Source: Marinobacter sediminicola
Lineage (GTDB): Bacteria > Pseudomonadota > Gammaproteobacteria > Pseudomonadales > Oleiphilaceae
DNA: 64,000 nucleotides
Assembly (NCBI RefSeq): GCF_031157525.1
Contig: NZ_JAVIXR010000007.1
Coordinates: 154,160 to 218,159 of the forward strand
Direction of reading: 5' to 3'
Part shown: one piece after another, positions 7,443 to 16,349 of the stretch
Numbering within the stretch: the first letter of the stretch is position 1
Layout of the letters: each line of letters starts with the position of its first letter
Position numbers and translations under genes: made by a program
Notes under the pieces: generated by a model
Told to the model about the DNA's origin: nothing
The model's input: only the letters and a program-made list of their open reading frames with translations
Databases searched by the model: none

Positions 7443-9584
7443 GTGTCACTTGAGGCTAGGGTAGAAGGTCTGGCGGTTGAGCTCAGCACCTATCTGGATA
7501 CCAATCGTATTAACCAGGTGCGAAGGGCCTACTATTATGCCGAGCAGGCCCATGAGGGCCAGATGCGCAAAAGTGGTGATCGCTATATCACCCATCCCCT
7601 CGCCGTTGCTCACATTCTTGCAGATCTGAAGCTTGACCATCAGAGTTTGATGGCGGCTATGCTCCACGATGTTATTGAAGACACCGGTATTCCCAAGGAT
7701 GCGCTTGCCGAACAGTTTGGTGACGATGTTGCCGAGCTGGTGGATGGGGTCAGTAAACTGACCCAAATAGAATTCCGTTCCCGTGCAGAAGCGCAAGCCG
7801 AGAATTTTCAGAAAATGACCCTGGCCATGGCCAGGGATATTCGCGTTATTCTGGTAAAGCTGGCTGACCGCCTGCACAACATGCGCACTCTCGGCCCCAT
7901 GCCCTACGAAAAACGCCAGCGCATCGCTACAGAAACCCTCGATATATACGCCCCCATAGCTAACCGCCTTGGTATGCACGCAATTTCCACAGAGCTTGAA
8001 GACCTGGGGTTTGCTGCGCTGCATCCGATGCGCTCCCGCTATATCTCCAAGGCCGTGGACAAGTTGCGCGGCAGTCATCGGGAGATTATTGAAGACATAA
8101 GAGGCCGACTTCAGGAAAAGCTGGAAGAGCGTGGCCTGCCGGGCCGGATCATGGGGCGCGAGAAACATCTGAACAGCATTTATAACAAGATGAAGCTCAA
8201 GCAGAAGTCCTTTTACGAAATCATGGACGTATACGCCTTCCGCATCATCACCGACACCGAAGACGATTGCTACCGGATTCTGGGTGCTGTCCACAGCCTT
8301 TACAAGCCAATGCCTGGTCGGTTCAAAGATTACATTGCCATGCCCAAGGCCAATGGTTACCAGTCATTGCATACCACCCTTTTTGGTATGCACGTAAACA
8401 TTGAAATCCAGATCCGTACCGAGGAAATGGAGCATATAGCCAACGATGGTATTGCAGCCCACTGGATGTACAAAAATGAGCCCAGCAGCGTTACCAGCGT
8501 GAACCAAACGCGGGTTGATCGCTGGGTGAAAGGGTTGATGGAGATGCGCGAACGCGCGGATGACTCTTTAGAGTTCATCGAACACGTAAAAGTGGATCTC
8601 TTCCCGGACGAAATCTATGTGTTTACCCCGAGGGGTAAAATCATGGAGCTACCCAGGGGCGCTACGCCCGTGGATTTCGCTTATGCCATTCATACAGATA
8701 TTGGCAATGCTACAGTCGCTTGCCGAATCAACCGTAATCTCGGATCGCTGAGCAAGCCATTACAAAGCGGCCAAACCGTAGAGGTTATCACTGCGCCCGG
8801 GGCACGCCCGAACCCCGCCTGGCTCAGTTTTGTGGTAACCGGTAAGGCTCGCAGCAGCATACGTCATACCCTTAAAGGGCAAAAGCTGGCGGAATCAATG
8901 GAATTGGGACGCGTGCTGCTGAAAAAATCCCTCAACGGGTTTGGTAAGCGCTTGGCCGATATCGATGATGCCCAGAAACAGGCTGTTGTGAACCATAATC
9001 AGGTAAACAGTTTCGATGAGCTTATCAGCGATATTGGATTGGGCAATCGAATGGCCTACCTGGTTGCGCGCCAGCTTGTGAGTGGTGCTGAAAGCGCAGG
9101 GTCCAGCGGGGAGGTCAAGGATATTCAGGGTGGTAATGATGTGCCAGTAACCATCCAGGGAACCGAAGGCATGCTGGTCCACTTTGCCACCTGCTGCAAG
9201 CCGATCCCCGGAGACCCGGTGGTTGGCGTGATGGATTCAGGCAGCGGCATGCATATCCACTCTGATACCTGCTCTCGTTTGCCGGAAGACAATGAGGGTC
9301 GATCCCGCCTGACTCACCTCACTTGGGCTAAGGACATTACCGATGAGTTCTCCGTAGAGCTGCGGGTTGAGTTGGAGCGGCAGCATGGAGTGATTGCCGA
9401 AGTGGCCAATGCAGTAGCCATGGCGGATGGCAATATAGAGCGGATAAATGTAGATGAACAGAATGCCCGCTTTAGCGTGGTCAGCCTTGTGGTGAAGGTG
9501 CATGGCCGCAAACATCTGGCCCGCGTAATGCGCCGGGTTCGCAATATCAAAGCCGTTACCTCGATCAACCGGGTCAAATACTGA
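7443..9584 (+). CDS. spoT: Bifunctional (p)ppGpp synthetase/hydrolase SpoT
   Basis: A 713-residue Rel/Spo homologue. An N-terminal HD hydrolase domain carries HDVIEDT near residue 75. The synthetase domain follows (GREKHLNSIYNKM near 240 and KANGYQSLHTT near 305), then a TGS domain (EIYVFTPRGKIMELPRGATP near 385) and a C-terminal ACT domain. The start is GTG at 7443, preceded by GGAGG at 7434-7438. The earlier ATG at 7377 lies inside the terminator palindrome and would add residues foreign to the family. It makes and degrades ppGpp in response to carbon, fatty-acid and other stress. It is followed closely by ridA. Confidence 0.95.
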   Translation: MSLEARVEGLAVELSTYLDTNRINQVRRAYYYAEQAHEGQMRKSGDRYITHPLAVAHILADLKLDHQSLMAAMLHDVIEDTGIPKDALAEQFGDDVAELVDGVSKLTQIEFRSRAEAQAENFQKMTLAMARDIRVILVKLADRLHNMRTLGPMPYEKRQRIATETLDIYAPIANRLGMHAISTELEDLGFAALHPMRSRYISKAVDKLRGSHREIIEDIRGRLQEKLEERGLPGRIMGREKHLNSIYNKMKLKQKSFYEIMDVYAFRIITDTEDDCYRILGAVHSLYKPMPGRFKDYIAMPKANGYQSLHTTLFGMHVNIEIQIRTEEMEHIANDGIAAHWMYKNEPSSVTSVNQTRVDRWVKGLMEMRERADDSLEFIEHVKVDLFPDEIYVFTPRGKIMELPRGATPVDFAYAIHTDIGNATVACRINRNLGSLSKPLQSGQTVEVITAPGARPNPAWLSFVVTGKARSSIRHTLKGQKLAESMELGRVLLKKSLNGFGKRLADIDDAQKQAVVNHNQVNSFDELISDIGLGNRMAYLVARQLVSGAESAGSSGEVKDIQGGNDVPVTIQGTEGMLVHFATCCKPIPGDPVVGVMDSGSGMHIHSDTCSRLPEDNEGRSRLTHLTWAKDITDEFSVELRVELERQHGVIAEVANAVAMADGNIERINVDEQNARFSVVSLVVKVHGRKHLARVMRRVRNIKAVTSINRVKY

Positions 9585-9598
9585 CGAGGTGGACAGGG

Positions 9599-9623
9599 GT
9601 GAACTGTCTGGTTGACAGTTCAC
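9599..9623 (+). repeat. Perfect inverted repeat between spoT and ridA
   Basis: Arms GTGAACTGTC (9599-9608) and GACAGTTCAC (9614-9623) flank the five-base loop TGGTT. No T tract follows, so this is more likely an mRNA hairpin or protein site than a terminator. The right arm contains TTGACA, but no good -10 box follows at proper spacing. Confidence 0.6.
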
Positions 9624-9673
9624 GTATGGAACAGCGACGATTGGTGTTTTAGACGATAAGGAAAGTAAACGGT

Positions 9674-10060
9674 ATGACCAACAAATCCATAATTCAGACT
9701 GAAAACGCACCCAAGGCAATTGGCCCCTATTCCCAGGCTGTAAAGGCTGGTGACACTGTCTATATTTCTGGTCAGATTCCGCTGGATCCTGAAACCATGG
9801 ATGTGGTCGGGGGCGATTTTTCCGCGAAAACCCGTCAGGTATTCGATAACCTGCAGGCCGTCTGTAAAGCGGCAGGTGGTGAGCTGAAAGACATCGTTAA
9901 AGTGAATATCTATGTGACCGATCTGGCAAACTTTGCCACGGTTAACGAGATTATGGCGACGTATTTTCCCGAGCCATACCCGGCACGCGCAGCGGTGCAG
10001 GTTTCAGCGTTGCCTAAGGATGTTCCTGTAGAAGTAGAAGCGGTAATGGTGCTGAGCTGA
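9674..10060 (+). CDS. ridA: RidA-family reactive intermediate/imine deaminase
   Basis: A 128-residue YjgF/YER057c/UK114 protein. The N-terminal block [25 protein letters not shown] and the C-terminal [22 protein letters not shown], containing the substrate-binding Arg of the family, are both present. It hydrolyses reactive enamine and imine intermediates released by PLP-dependent dehydratases in the cytoplasm. Its position directly after spoT is common in Pseudomonas-like genomes. A bidirectional terminator follows. Confidence 0.93.
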   Translation: MTNKSIIQTENAPKAIGPYSQAVKAGDTVYISGQIPLDPETMDVVGGDFSAKTRQVFDNLQAVCKAAGGELKDIVKVNIYVTDLANFATVNEIMATYFPEPYPARAAVQVSALPKDVPVEVEAVMVLS

Positions 10061-10084
10061 TTCAGCACACAGCCAGGATAGTCA

Positions 10085-10116
10085 GAACAAAGGCGGCCTG
10101 CGGGTCGCCTTTGTTC
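10085..10116 (+). terminator. Terminator between convergent ridA and SDR gene
   Basis: Eleven-base arms GAACAAAGGCG (10085-10095) and CGCCTTTGTTC (10106-10116) flank a ten-base loop. The arms are A/T-rich at their outer ends on both strands, so the hairpin can serve both converging genes. Confidence 0.7.
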
Positions 10117-10125
10117 GTTGTAGGT

Positions 10126-10992
10126 CTAGCCCTTATCGATCATATCGCGATATCCGGCACGGAAGTCCGGGTAGCGAAAGGTAAAGCCTGATTGCAGTAG
10201 CCGCTGGTTGCTGCAGCGCTTGCTGCCCGCCCGGCCGCCTTTTCTGGCGTCGGCTACGGGCTCGGCGCAGGGCACTTGCTGGCGAACCCAGTCGACCACC
10301 TCATCCAGCCGCACCGGCTCGCAATCGCTGGCCACATAACAGGTATCCAGGGGCTTGCCGGAGAGCGCCTTCTGGTTAAGGAAGGCTACAGCCGCTGCGG
10401 CGTCCTCTTCATGAATACGGTTACTGAAGGGCGCTGGCTTTGTGGGGTTCATGCGGCCTGCGATCACCTCTTCCAGAAAACGACTTCTGGATGGCCCGTA
10501 TATTCCGCTGAAGCGAATAACCGTAGCTGGGTGGCCGCTATCCAATGCTGTTTGCTCCCCCGCCAGAATCTGCTGGCCGGTTACACGGGAAGGGGCAGCA
10601 GTACTGGCTTCATCAACCAGGCTGTCATCGTTTTGGGCGTAAACGCTGGTGCTGCTGATAAAAAACAGCCGCTTCAGTGGCTGATCGCCAATGCCATCCA
10701 GCAGATTGGCCAAGCCGTTTACGTAGGCATCGCGGTAGCCTTGCTCGTCGTAACTGGACGGTGTCAGGCAGTAGATCACCGTTTCCAGGTTATCAGGCAG
10801 CATGCCCGTTAGGGTTTCCGGGCGAGTCAGGTCTGCACCTATCCCCGTCACGCCTTCAGGCACCTTGGCCGGGTTACGACGTAAGCCATACACCTGCGCC
10901 GACTCTGTCAGCATACTGGCGATGGTGCCCCCGAGCTTGCCACAACCTGCCACAAGAATTCTGGGCATACTATTGCGATCAGCGATTGCCAT
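10126..10992 (-). CDS. NAD(P)-dependent epimerase/dehydratase, extended SDR (YeeZ-like)
   Basis: A protein of about 288 residues with an N-terminal Rossmann motif (RILVAGCGKLGGTIASML), the segment FFISSTSVYAQND near residue 110, and FSGIYGPSRSRFLEE. In place of the usual YxxxK it has a variable region, as in the YeeZ-like atypical SDR group, so enzymatic activity is uncertain. The start is ambiguous among ATG 10992, a TTG at 11004 and an internal ATG just before the Rossmann strand; 10992 is a compromise. It is divergent from oxyR, with 76 bases between, so the two may share a regulatory region. Confidence 0.8.
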   Translation of the reverse strand: MAIADRNSMPRILVAGCGKLGGTIASMLTESAQVYGLRRNPAKVPEGVTGIGADLTRPETLTGMLPDNLETVIYCLTPSSYDEQGYRDAYVNGLANLLDGIGDQPLKRLFFISSTSVYAQNDDSLVDEASTAAPSRVTGQQILAGEQTALDSGHPATVIRFSGIYGPSRSRFLEEVIAGRMNPTKPAPFSNRIHEEDAAAAVAFLNQKALSGKPLDTCYVASDCEPVRLDEVVDWVRQQVPCAEPVADARKGGRAGSKRCSNQRLLQSGFTFRYPDFRAGYRDMIDKG

Positions 10993-11068
10993 AGACAATA
11001 TCAATCCTTATCCTCTATCTCATAAATTAGTGAAACTTCGACCTGTATCCTTTTGACCGGAGATCACC

Positions 11069-12028
11069 ATGACTCTTACCGAGTTAAGATACGTCGTTAC
11101 GCTTGCCCGCGAAAGGCATTTTGGCCGTGCCGCCGAGCGCTGCCACGTTAGCCAGCCGACACTCAGCGTTGCGGTCAAAAAACTCGAGGAAGAGTTGGGT
11201 ATCCCGCTGTTTGAGCGAAGCAAAAGCAGTATTCGCGTAACGGAAACGGGTCAGCGTATTGTTGAGCAGGCCCAGCGGGTTCTGGATCAGGTGGGTGTTA
11301 TCCGCGACATGGCTCAGGATGGTAAAAACCAGTTGAGTTCGCCGCTCAAAGTGGGCGCCATTTATACTATCGGGCCTTATCTGTTTCCGCACCTTTTGCC
11401 TGAATTGCGCCGTGCCGCGCCGGAAATGCCGCTCTATATAGAAGAAAACTACACTGCTAACCTGCGCAAAAAACTGCGTCAGTCCGAGTTGGACGCCATT
11501 ATCATTGCGCTGCCGTTTGAAGAGGCGGAGGTGCTGACCCTCCCGCTGTACGACGAGCCGTTTGTGGTGCTACTGCCTGCAGACCATCCCCTTGCCGCCA
11601 AGGCGGAAATCACAGGGGATGAACTGGCCAACGAGCAATTACTCTTGCTTGGCCCCGGCCACTGCTTCCGGGATCAGGTGCTGGAAGCCTGCCCACCTCT
11701 GGTGGAAGCCGTCACAAACCGGGCAGATGCAGGATCGCCTTCGCTGGTTACGGAAGGCAGCTCTCTGGAAACCATACGCCACATGGTTGCCTCCGGTTTA
11801 GGAATTACCGTACTGCCACTCTCCGCCGCCACCGGTATGCGTTATCAGCAGGATGTGCTCGTTACCCGGCCCTTTGCCGCCCCGGTACCATCCCGAACCG
11901 TGGCCCTGGCTTGGCGGGTCACCTTTCCCCGGCCCAAAGCCATCGATGTTCTCTCGCTTGCAGCTGGCCAGTGCCGGGTGATTGAAAAAGCGACAGAGGA
12001 CACCCCGGTTGCTGCCGCAACGGACTGA
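11069..12028 (+). CDS. oxyR: Hydrogen-peroxide-responsive LysR regulator OxyR
   Basis: A 319-residue LysR protein with the N-terminal winged HTH (FGRAAERCHVSQPTLSVAVKKLE). The effector domain contains GPGHCFRDQVLEAC, which puts cysteines at residues 199 and 208, identical in number and spacing to the redox pair of E. coli OxyR. Oxidation to a disulfide turns it into an activator of peroxide defence genes. The start has CGGAGA upstream. recG begins 8 bases after its stop; the oxyR-recG pair is also found in Pseudomonas. Confidence 0.96.
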   Translation: MTLTELRYVVTLARERHFGRAAERCHVSQPTLSVAVKKLEEELGIPLFERSKSSIRVTETGQRIVEQAQRVLDQVGVIRDMAQDGKNQLSSPLKVGAIYTIGPYLFPHLLPELRRAAPEMPLYIEENYTANLRKKLRQSELDAIIIALPFEEAEVLTLPLYDEPFVVLLPADHPLAAKAEITGDELANEQLLLLGPGHCFRDQVLEACPPLVEAVTNRADAGSPSLVTEGSSLETIRHMVASGLGITVLPLSAATGMRYQQDVLVTRPFAAPVPSRTVALAWRVTFPRPKAIDVLSLAAGQCRVIEKATEDTPVAAATD

Positions 12029-12036
12029 CCCCAGCC

Positions 12037-14112
12037 ATGGCCTCACTGGACGACATCCCGGTTACGGAGCTTAAAGGCGTAGGCAGCGCCCTTGCCGAGA
12101 AGCTTGGGCGGCTGGGTATCGCCTCCATGCAGGATTTGCTGTTTCACCTTCCCCATCGATACGAAGACCGCACGCGAATCATACCCATGGGTAGTTTGAG
12201 GGTTGGTGATGTGGCCGTTGTGGAAGGCGAGGTAATGAAAACGGATCTGGTGATGGGCCGTCGCCGCAGCCTGCAAGTTACCCTGAAAGACAACAGCGGG
12301 TTTCTGGTGCTGCGGTTTTTCCACTTCAACGCTGCCCAGAAAAACCAACTATCGGAGGGCACCCGGGTTCGCTGCTTTGGCGAAGTGCGCCCCGGCCGGG
12401 CCGGATACGAGTTTTACCACCCGGAGTACCAAACCAGCCCGCCGGCTATGCCCACAGGGGAACAGGCCACCCTTACGCCGGTTTATCCGCTGACTGAAGG
12501 CATACAGCAACCCAGAGTGCGAGGGTTGTGCCAGCAGGCCCTGGGATACCTAAAACGCCATCCTATACGAGACTGGTTGCCTGCCGAGTTGCTGGCGGGT
12601 TATCAGCTACCGGGAATTACGGAAGCCGTCCAGTTGGTGCATTCCCCGCCGGCCAGTGCCCCGGTTCATCTGTTGATGGAGGGACGCCACCCGGCCCAGC
12701 AGCGCCTGGTGATGGAAGAGCTGCTGGCGCATCAGTTGAGCATGCTGCAGGTTCGCGAACAGATTCAGGCCCGGCAAGCCTTGCCCCTGCTCCCCACCGG
12801 CGACCTGGCAGAGCGTTTTCTTGAGGAGTTGCCGTTTGCGCTCACGGGTGCTCAACGCCAGGTTGTGAGTGAGATTCGACAGGATCTCAGCCAACCGCTG
12901 CCCATGCTGCGATTGGTACAGGGGGATGTGGGCTCGGGTAAAACCGTGGTGGCCGCGCTGGCAGCTATACAAACCCTTGGCGCTGGTGCCCAGGTGGCCC
13001 TTATGGCGCCGACTGAAATATTGGCTGAACAGCACTATCAGAACTTTAAAGGCTGGCTGGAGCCACTCGGTATCCAGCTGGCCTGGCTGTCTGGCAAGGT
13101 CAAAGGCAAAGCCAGGAAAGAAGCGCTGGAAACCGTGCATACGGGTACGGCCAGCGTAATCATCGGCACCCATGCGTTGTTTCAGGATGATGTGCTGTTT
13201 CACCGCTTGGCGTTGGTCATTGTGGATGAACAGCACCGGTTTGGCGTGCACCAGCGCCTGGCCCTGCGGGAAAAAGGTGTAGGCGGAACCCTTGCACCCC
13301 ACCAGCTGATCATGACCGCCACACCCATTCCTCGTACTCTGGCCATGAGTGCCTATGCCGACCTTGATACCTCGGTGATCGACGAATTACCCCCGGGCCG
13401 AAAGCCCATTGAAACTATCATCATTCCTGACAGCCGTAGGGACGATGTGATTGAGCGCGTACGCAGCGCCTGCACTGACGGTCGCCAGGCATACTGGGTG
13501 TGCACACTGATTGAAGAGTCGGAAGCCTTGCAGTGCCAGGCGGCAGAAGTAACAGCGCAAGAACTGACTGATCGCTTGACTGGCCTGAAAGTCGGGCTGG
13601 TGCACGGGCGACTAAAATCTTCGGAAAAGGCCGAAGTGATGGAACGCTTTAAACAGGGGGAGCTGGATTTACTGGTTGCCACTACGGTGATTGAAGTGGG
13701 CGTGGATGTGCCCAACGCCTCACTTATCATCATTGAAAATCCGGAGCGCCTGGGCTTGGCCCAGTTGCATCAGCTCCGTGGCAGGGTGGGGCGGGGCGAG
13801 CAGGCCAGCTTCTGCGTGCTCATGTACCATCCTCCGCTGTCGACCAATGGCAAGGCGCGCCTGCAGGCCCTGCGAGACAGTCAGGATGGCTTTGTTATTG
13901 CCGAAAAGGACCTGGAGATACGTGGGCCAGGGGAAGTGCTTGGAACCCGCCAGACTGGCATGATGCAGTTCCGGCTGGCAGACTTTGAGCGGGACAAGGG
14001 GTGGATTGAACCGGTGCGGGAGATGGCGCCGGGGCTCATGAGGCAGCCACAACTGGTGCAGGCGCTGATTCGACGGTGGATGGGTGAAAAAATGCGTTAC
14101 GGGGATGTTTGA
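12037..14112 (+). CDS. recG: ATP-dependent DNA helicase RecG
   Basis: A 691-residue superfamily 2 helicase. An N-terminal wedge/OB region (about residues 1-180) is followed by motif I (VQGDVGSGKTVVA near 300), the Walker B box as DEQH, motif III (MTATPIPRTLA), and motif VI (QLRGRVGRGEQ). It remodels stalled replication forks and branch-migrates Holliday junctions. It lies immediately downstream of oxyR, so peroxide stress and fork repair may share a transcript. Confidence 0.97.
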   Translation: MASLDDIPVTELKGVGSALAEKLGRLGIASMQDLLFHLPHRYEDRTRIIPMGSLRVGDVAVVEGEVMKTDLVMGRRRSLQVTLKDNSGFLVLRFFHFNAAQKNQLSEGTRVRCFGEVRPGRAGYEFYHPEYQTSPPAMPTGEQATLTPVYPLTEGIQQPRVRGLCQQALGYLKRHPIRDWLPAELLAGYQLPGITEAVQLVHSPPASAPVHLLMEGRHPAQQRLVMEELLAHQLSMLQVREQIQARQALPLLPTGDLAERFLEELPFALTGAQRQVVSEIRQDLSQPLPMLRLVQGDVGSGKTVVAALAAIQTLGAGAQVALMAPTEILAEQHYQNFKGWLEPLGIQLAWLSGKVKGKARKEALETVHTGTASVIIGTHALFQDDVLFHRLALVIVDEQHRFGVHQRLALREKGVGGTLAPHQLIMTATPIPRTLAMSAYADLDTSVIDELPPGRKPIETIIIPDSRRDDVIERVRSACTDGRQAYWVCTLIEESEALQCQAAEVTAQELTDRLTGLKVGLVHGRLKSSEKAEVMERFKQGELDLLVATTVIEVGVDVPNASLIIIENPERLGLAQLHQLRGRVGRGEQASFCVLMYHPPLSTNGKARLQALRDSQDGFVIAEKDLEIRGPGEVLGTRQTGMMQFRLADFERDKGWIEPVREMAPGLMRQPQLVQALIRRWMGEKMRYGDV

Positions 14113-14214
14113 ACCGGTGCATGAAAATTTATACAGCTAACCCATGATCTATACTAAAAACCAACGCCAGATTCTGGTGGCCGGATGGCAAGCAGCGATA
14201 ATCAGGAGAAAAAG

Positions 14215-15579
14215 ATGGAACTACCTGTCACGGTTCAACAAGCTTTGGGCAATTCAGCCAAAGGCGTATCACTGAGAGATATGCGCCAGGCTAATCAGCA
14301 CGAGCTGTTGCGGATGGTGTTGCTTCACGACGGGCAGGACAACCTTCAAGCCATATGCTGCAAAGACGATTTGATTGATCTGGAGCGATTGAACAAGCAG
14401 ATGGGGCGGGACTTTCGCCTGATGAAACCTCGCGAGCAAATTCGGGTTAAAGAGCGTGCCGGCCTGCGAGAACTGCCGGCTCTGCCTTCACTTACGGGTT
14501 GGCCCACCATCGTGGATCGCCGGGTCGATGATTTGCCCTCGGTAGCTTTAGCGTTGGGCGATCAAAATCTGGCGATGGTGATGCCTGCTGAGGAGTTCCG
14601 TGCTCTGACGCAAAATGCGGATCGCCTGTCGTTTACGGTGGCATCGGAAAACATAACCGTAAATCTGGATGATCCGGGCAATGACCGTAACCAGTTAACC
14701 TTCGCCATCAAAAAATTCACCAGTCTGCGCATTCAACAGCGTCTGGAAGACACGCTGGAGTTGCCACCGTTGCCGGAAACTGCACAGCGCATTATTCACT
14801 TGCGGGTAAACCCAAACGCTGTCATGGGGGATTTGGTCGATATCGTCGAAAGTGACCCAAGCCTGGCGGCTCAGGTGGTGAGTTGGGCATCCTCATCGTT
14901 TTATGCCGCGGCCGGGCAAGTGCGCTCAGTGCACGATGCGGTATCACGGGTGCTTGGCTTTGATATGGTGATGAACCTGGCTATGGGCTTGTCGTTGGGG
15001 CGAGCACTCAAGCAGCCCCAGGACCACCCCGAAGGCTATGTGGACTATTGGCAACAAGCCATCTGGCAAGCTCAGTCAGCGGGCATTCTGGCGAGTATGA
15101 TGCCGCGGGGAGAGCGCCCCATGTTCGGGCTAGCCTATTTGGCAGGTCTGCTACACAACTTTGGTTACCTTCTGCTGGCCCAGGTTTTCCCTCCCCATTT
15201 CAAGCTGGTATGTCGCTCTTTGGAGGTGAACTCTGATATTGATTCCTCGGTATCGGAGCACTATCTTTTGGGGATCACCCGGGAGCAGATCGCAGCTCAG
15301 CTTATGGAAAACTGGGGTATGCCAGATGAGGTCACACAGGCCATAAGGTATCAGAAAAGCATAACCTACCAAGGCACCCACAATGTATATGCCCGAATCC
15401 TGTGGCTTGGCCGCCAGTTGCTTACCGAAAGGGGCGTCGCCATGGGTGCATATACACCCGCTGAACAAGAGGTCTATGACGAGCTCGGCCTCAATCGTGA
15501 GCTGGTAGAAGAACAGTTTGATGAGTTGGTAGCCAACCGGGACAAGGTCATGGCCATGGCTGGTATGATGAATCAGTAG
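14215..15579 (+). CDS. HDOD-domain signalling protein with YbaK-like N-terminal region
   Basis: A 454-residue protein. Residues 1-150 resemble a YbaK/aminoacyl-tRNA deacylase-like fold (ARG-free region with GWPTIVDRRVDDLPSVALALGDQNLAMV). Residues from about 180 form an HDOD domain (LPPLPETAQRIIHLRVNPNA, then VESDPSLAAQVVSWASSSFY and LAGLLHNFGYLLL). HDOD proteins lack full HD hydrolase activity and act in signalling, motility and surface behaviour. The start ATG at 14215 follows CAGGAGA; an ATG 30 bases upstream has no ribosome site. It stands alone downstream of recG. The role of the deacylase-like half is unknown. Confidence 0.82.
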   Translation: MELPVTVQQALGNSAKGVSLRDMRQANQHELLRMVLLHDGQDNLQAICCKDDLIDLERLNKQMGRDFRLMKPREQIRVKERAGLRELPALPSLTGWPTIVDRRVDDLPSVALALGDQNLAMVMPAEEFRALTQNADRLSFTVASENITVNLDDPGNDRNQLTFAIKKFTSLRIQQRLEDTLELPPLPETAQRIIHLRVNPNAVMGDLVDIVESDPSLAAQVVSWASSSFYAAAGQVRSVHDAVSRVLGFDMVMNLAMGLSLGRALKQPQDHPEGYVDYWQQAIWQAQSAGILASMMPRGERPMFGLAYLAGLLHNFGYLLLAQVFPPHFKLVCRSLEVNSDIDSSVSEHYLLGITREQIAAQLMENWGMPDEVTQAIRYQKSITYQGTHNVYARILWLGRQLLTERGVAMGAYTPAEQEVYDELGLNRELVEEQFDELVANRDKVMAMAGMMNQ

Positions 15580-15874
15580 ATATAAAAAGGCCGGCCATAA
15601 AGGCCGGCAAGGTTTCCGCTCATTGCAGCGTCGTCCGAACGTAACAGGAGAAATAACCCAGGGCGATCATCGCGATCTCAACACCAACCGTAAAAACCTA
15701 TCACCCTGATTTCAACTTAGACAACATATGCAAAAAGGAAAGGCACCCACCGGCGGGAATGAGAAGCTGAGCGCTCCGTCATTTTTAGGGATTCGAGCAA
15801 GCTTCTGATATCAAATCGATAAAATTATCATTTGCAGACAATTCTGTTACAAAACGACACAAATCCGGAGCAAG
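15580..15874. other. Intergenic region between convergent HDOD and DUF2489 genes
   Basis: 295 bases without a clear gene. On the minus strand it holds an A/T-rich block with TGATAAT and TTATCG half-sites near 15814-15836 and an AGAAGCT/AGCTTCT inverted pair. Further downstream a 16-codon reading frame (15614-15664, beginning MIALGYFSCY) ends just before the terminator. It may be only the 3' untranslated region of the DUF2489 gene, or a short independent transcript. Confidence 0.4.
15584..15608 (-). terminator. Rho-independent terminator, leftward
   Basis: Minus-strand stem GCCGGCC-TTTAT-GGCCGGC is followed by C and five T residues. It would terminate leftward transcription coming from the DUF2489 gene or from within the intergenic region. 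Confidence 0.8.
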
Positions 15875-16330
15875 TCAGAAGCTGTGATTCCGGATGGCCG
15901 TTGCGGCACGGCGTATTTCATCGGTGTGTCGCCTTTCCACTTCAAACCGCTCCTTGTCCATCTTTTCCACGAAGCGCGTCTCGGTATTCTGACGAGCTTG
16001 GTGAGTAGGCATGTGGCGAAGCTGTTCATATACATCCATAAACACCCGGTATGGCGGGGCATTCATCAATTCTGGAGCTACATGGTCGAGCAAGCCTTTT
16101 ATGCGAAGGCATGCCTCGGAGTATTCGATCTGGTTTTCTTCAATGGCCATGGCAATAACGCGAATGCTATCGACCATATCCTTGCGCCGTTTCGCCTGAA
16201 AAGCCTCTGCTTTTCGCTGCCGCCTCCGGTCTTCAGACAGGGTGACCATTTGCCGCCGGATAAATCCCAGCAGGGCAAGGATGGCGACCGCGCCGGCAAT
16301 AATCAGGCTCCATTGTAGCCAGTGAGGCAT
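15875..16330 (-). CDS. DUF2489-family membrane-anchored protein
   Basis: A 151-residue protein with one N-terminal transmembrane helix (LQWSLIIAGAVAILALLGFI). A basic, coiled-coil-prone stretch (RRQRKAEAFQAKRRKDMVDSI) and a helical domain typical of DUF2489 follow (SEACLRIKGLLDHVAPEL, then FMDVYEQLRHMPT). Function is unknown. The ribosome site GGGAGA precedes the ATG. It starts 19 bases after the end of the molybdopterin oxidoreductase gene on the same strand, so both may be one operon, though no functional link is known. Confidence 0.8.
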   Translation of the reverse strand: MPHWLQWSLIIAGAVAILALLGFIRRQMVTLSEDRRRQRKAEAFQAKRRKDMVDSIRVIAMAIEENQIEYSEACLRIKGLLDHVAPELMNAPPYRVFMDVYEQLRHMPTHQARQNTETRFVEKMDKERFEVERRHTDEIRRAATAIRNHSF

Positions 16331-16349
16331 GTTGTTCTCCCAGTCTGGT

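Noticed and set aside
12607..13302. 231-codon frame on the minus strand
   Set aside because: Antisense to recG, no domain or ribosome site.
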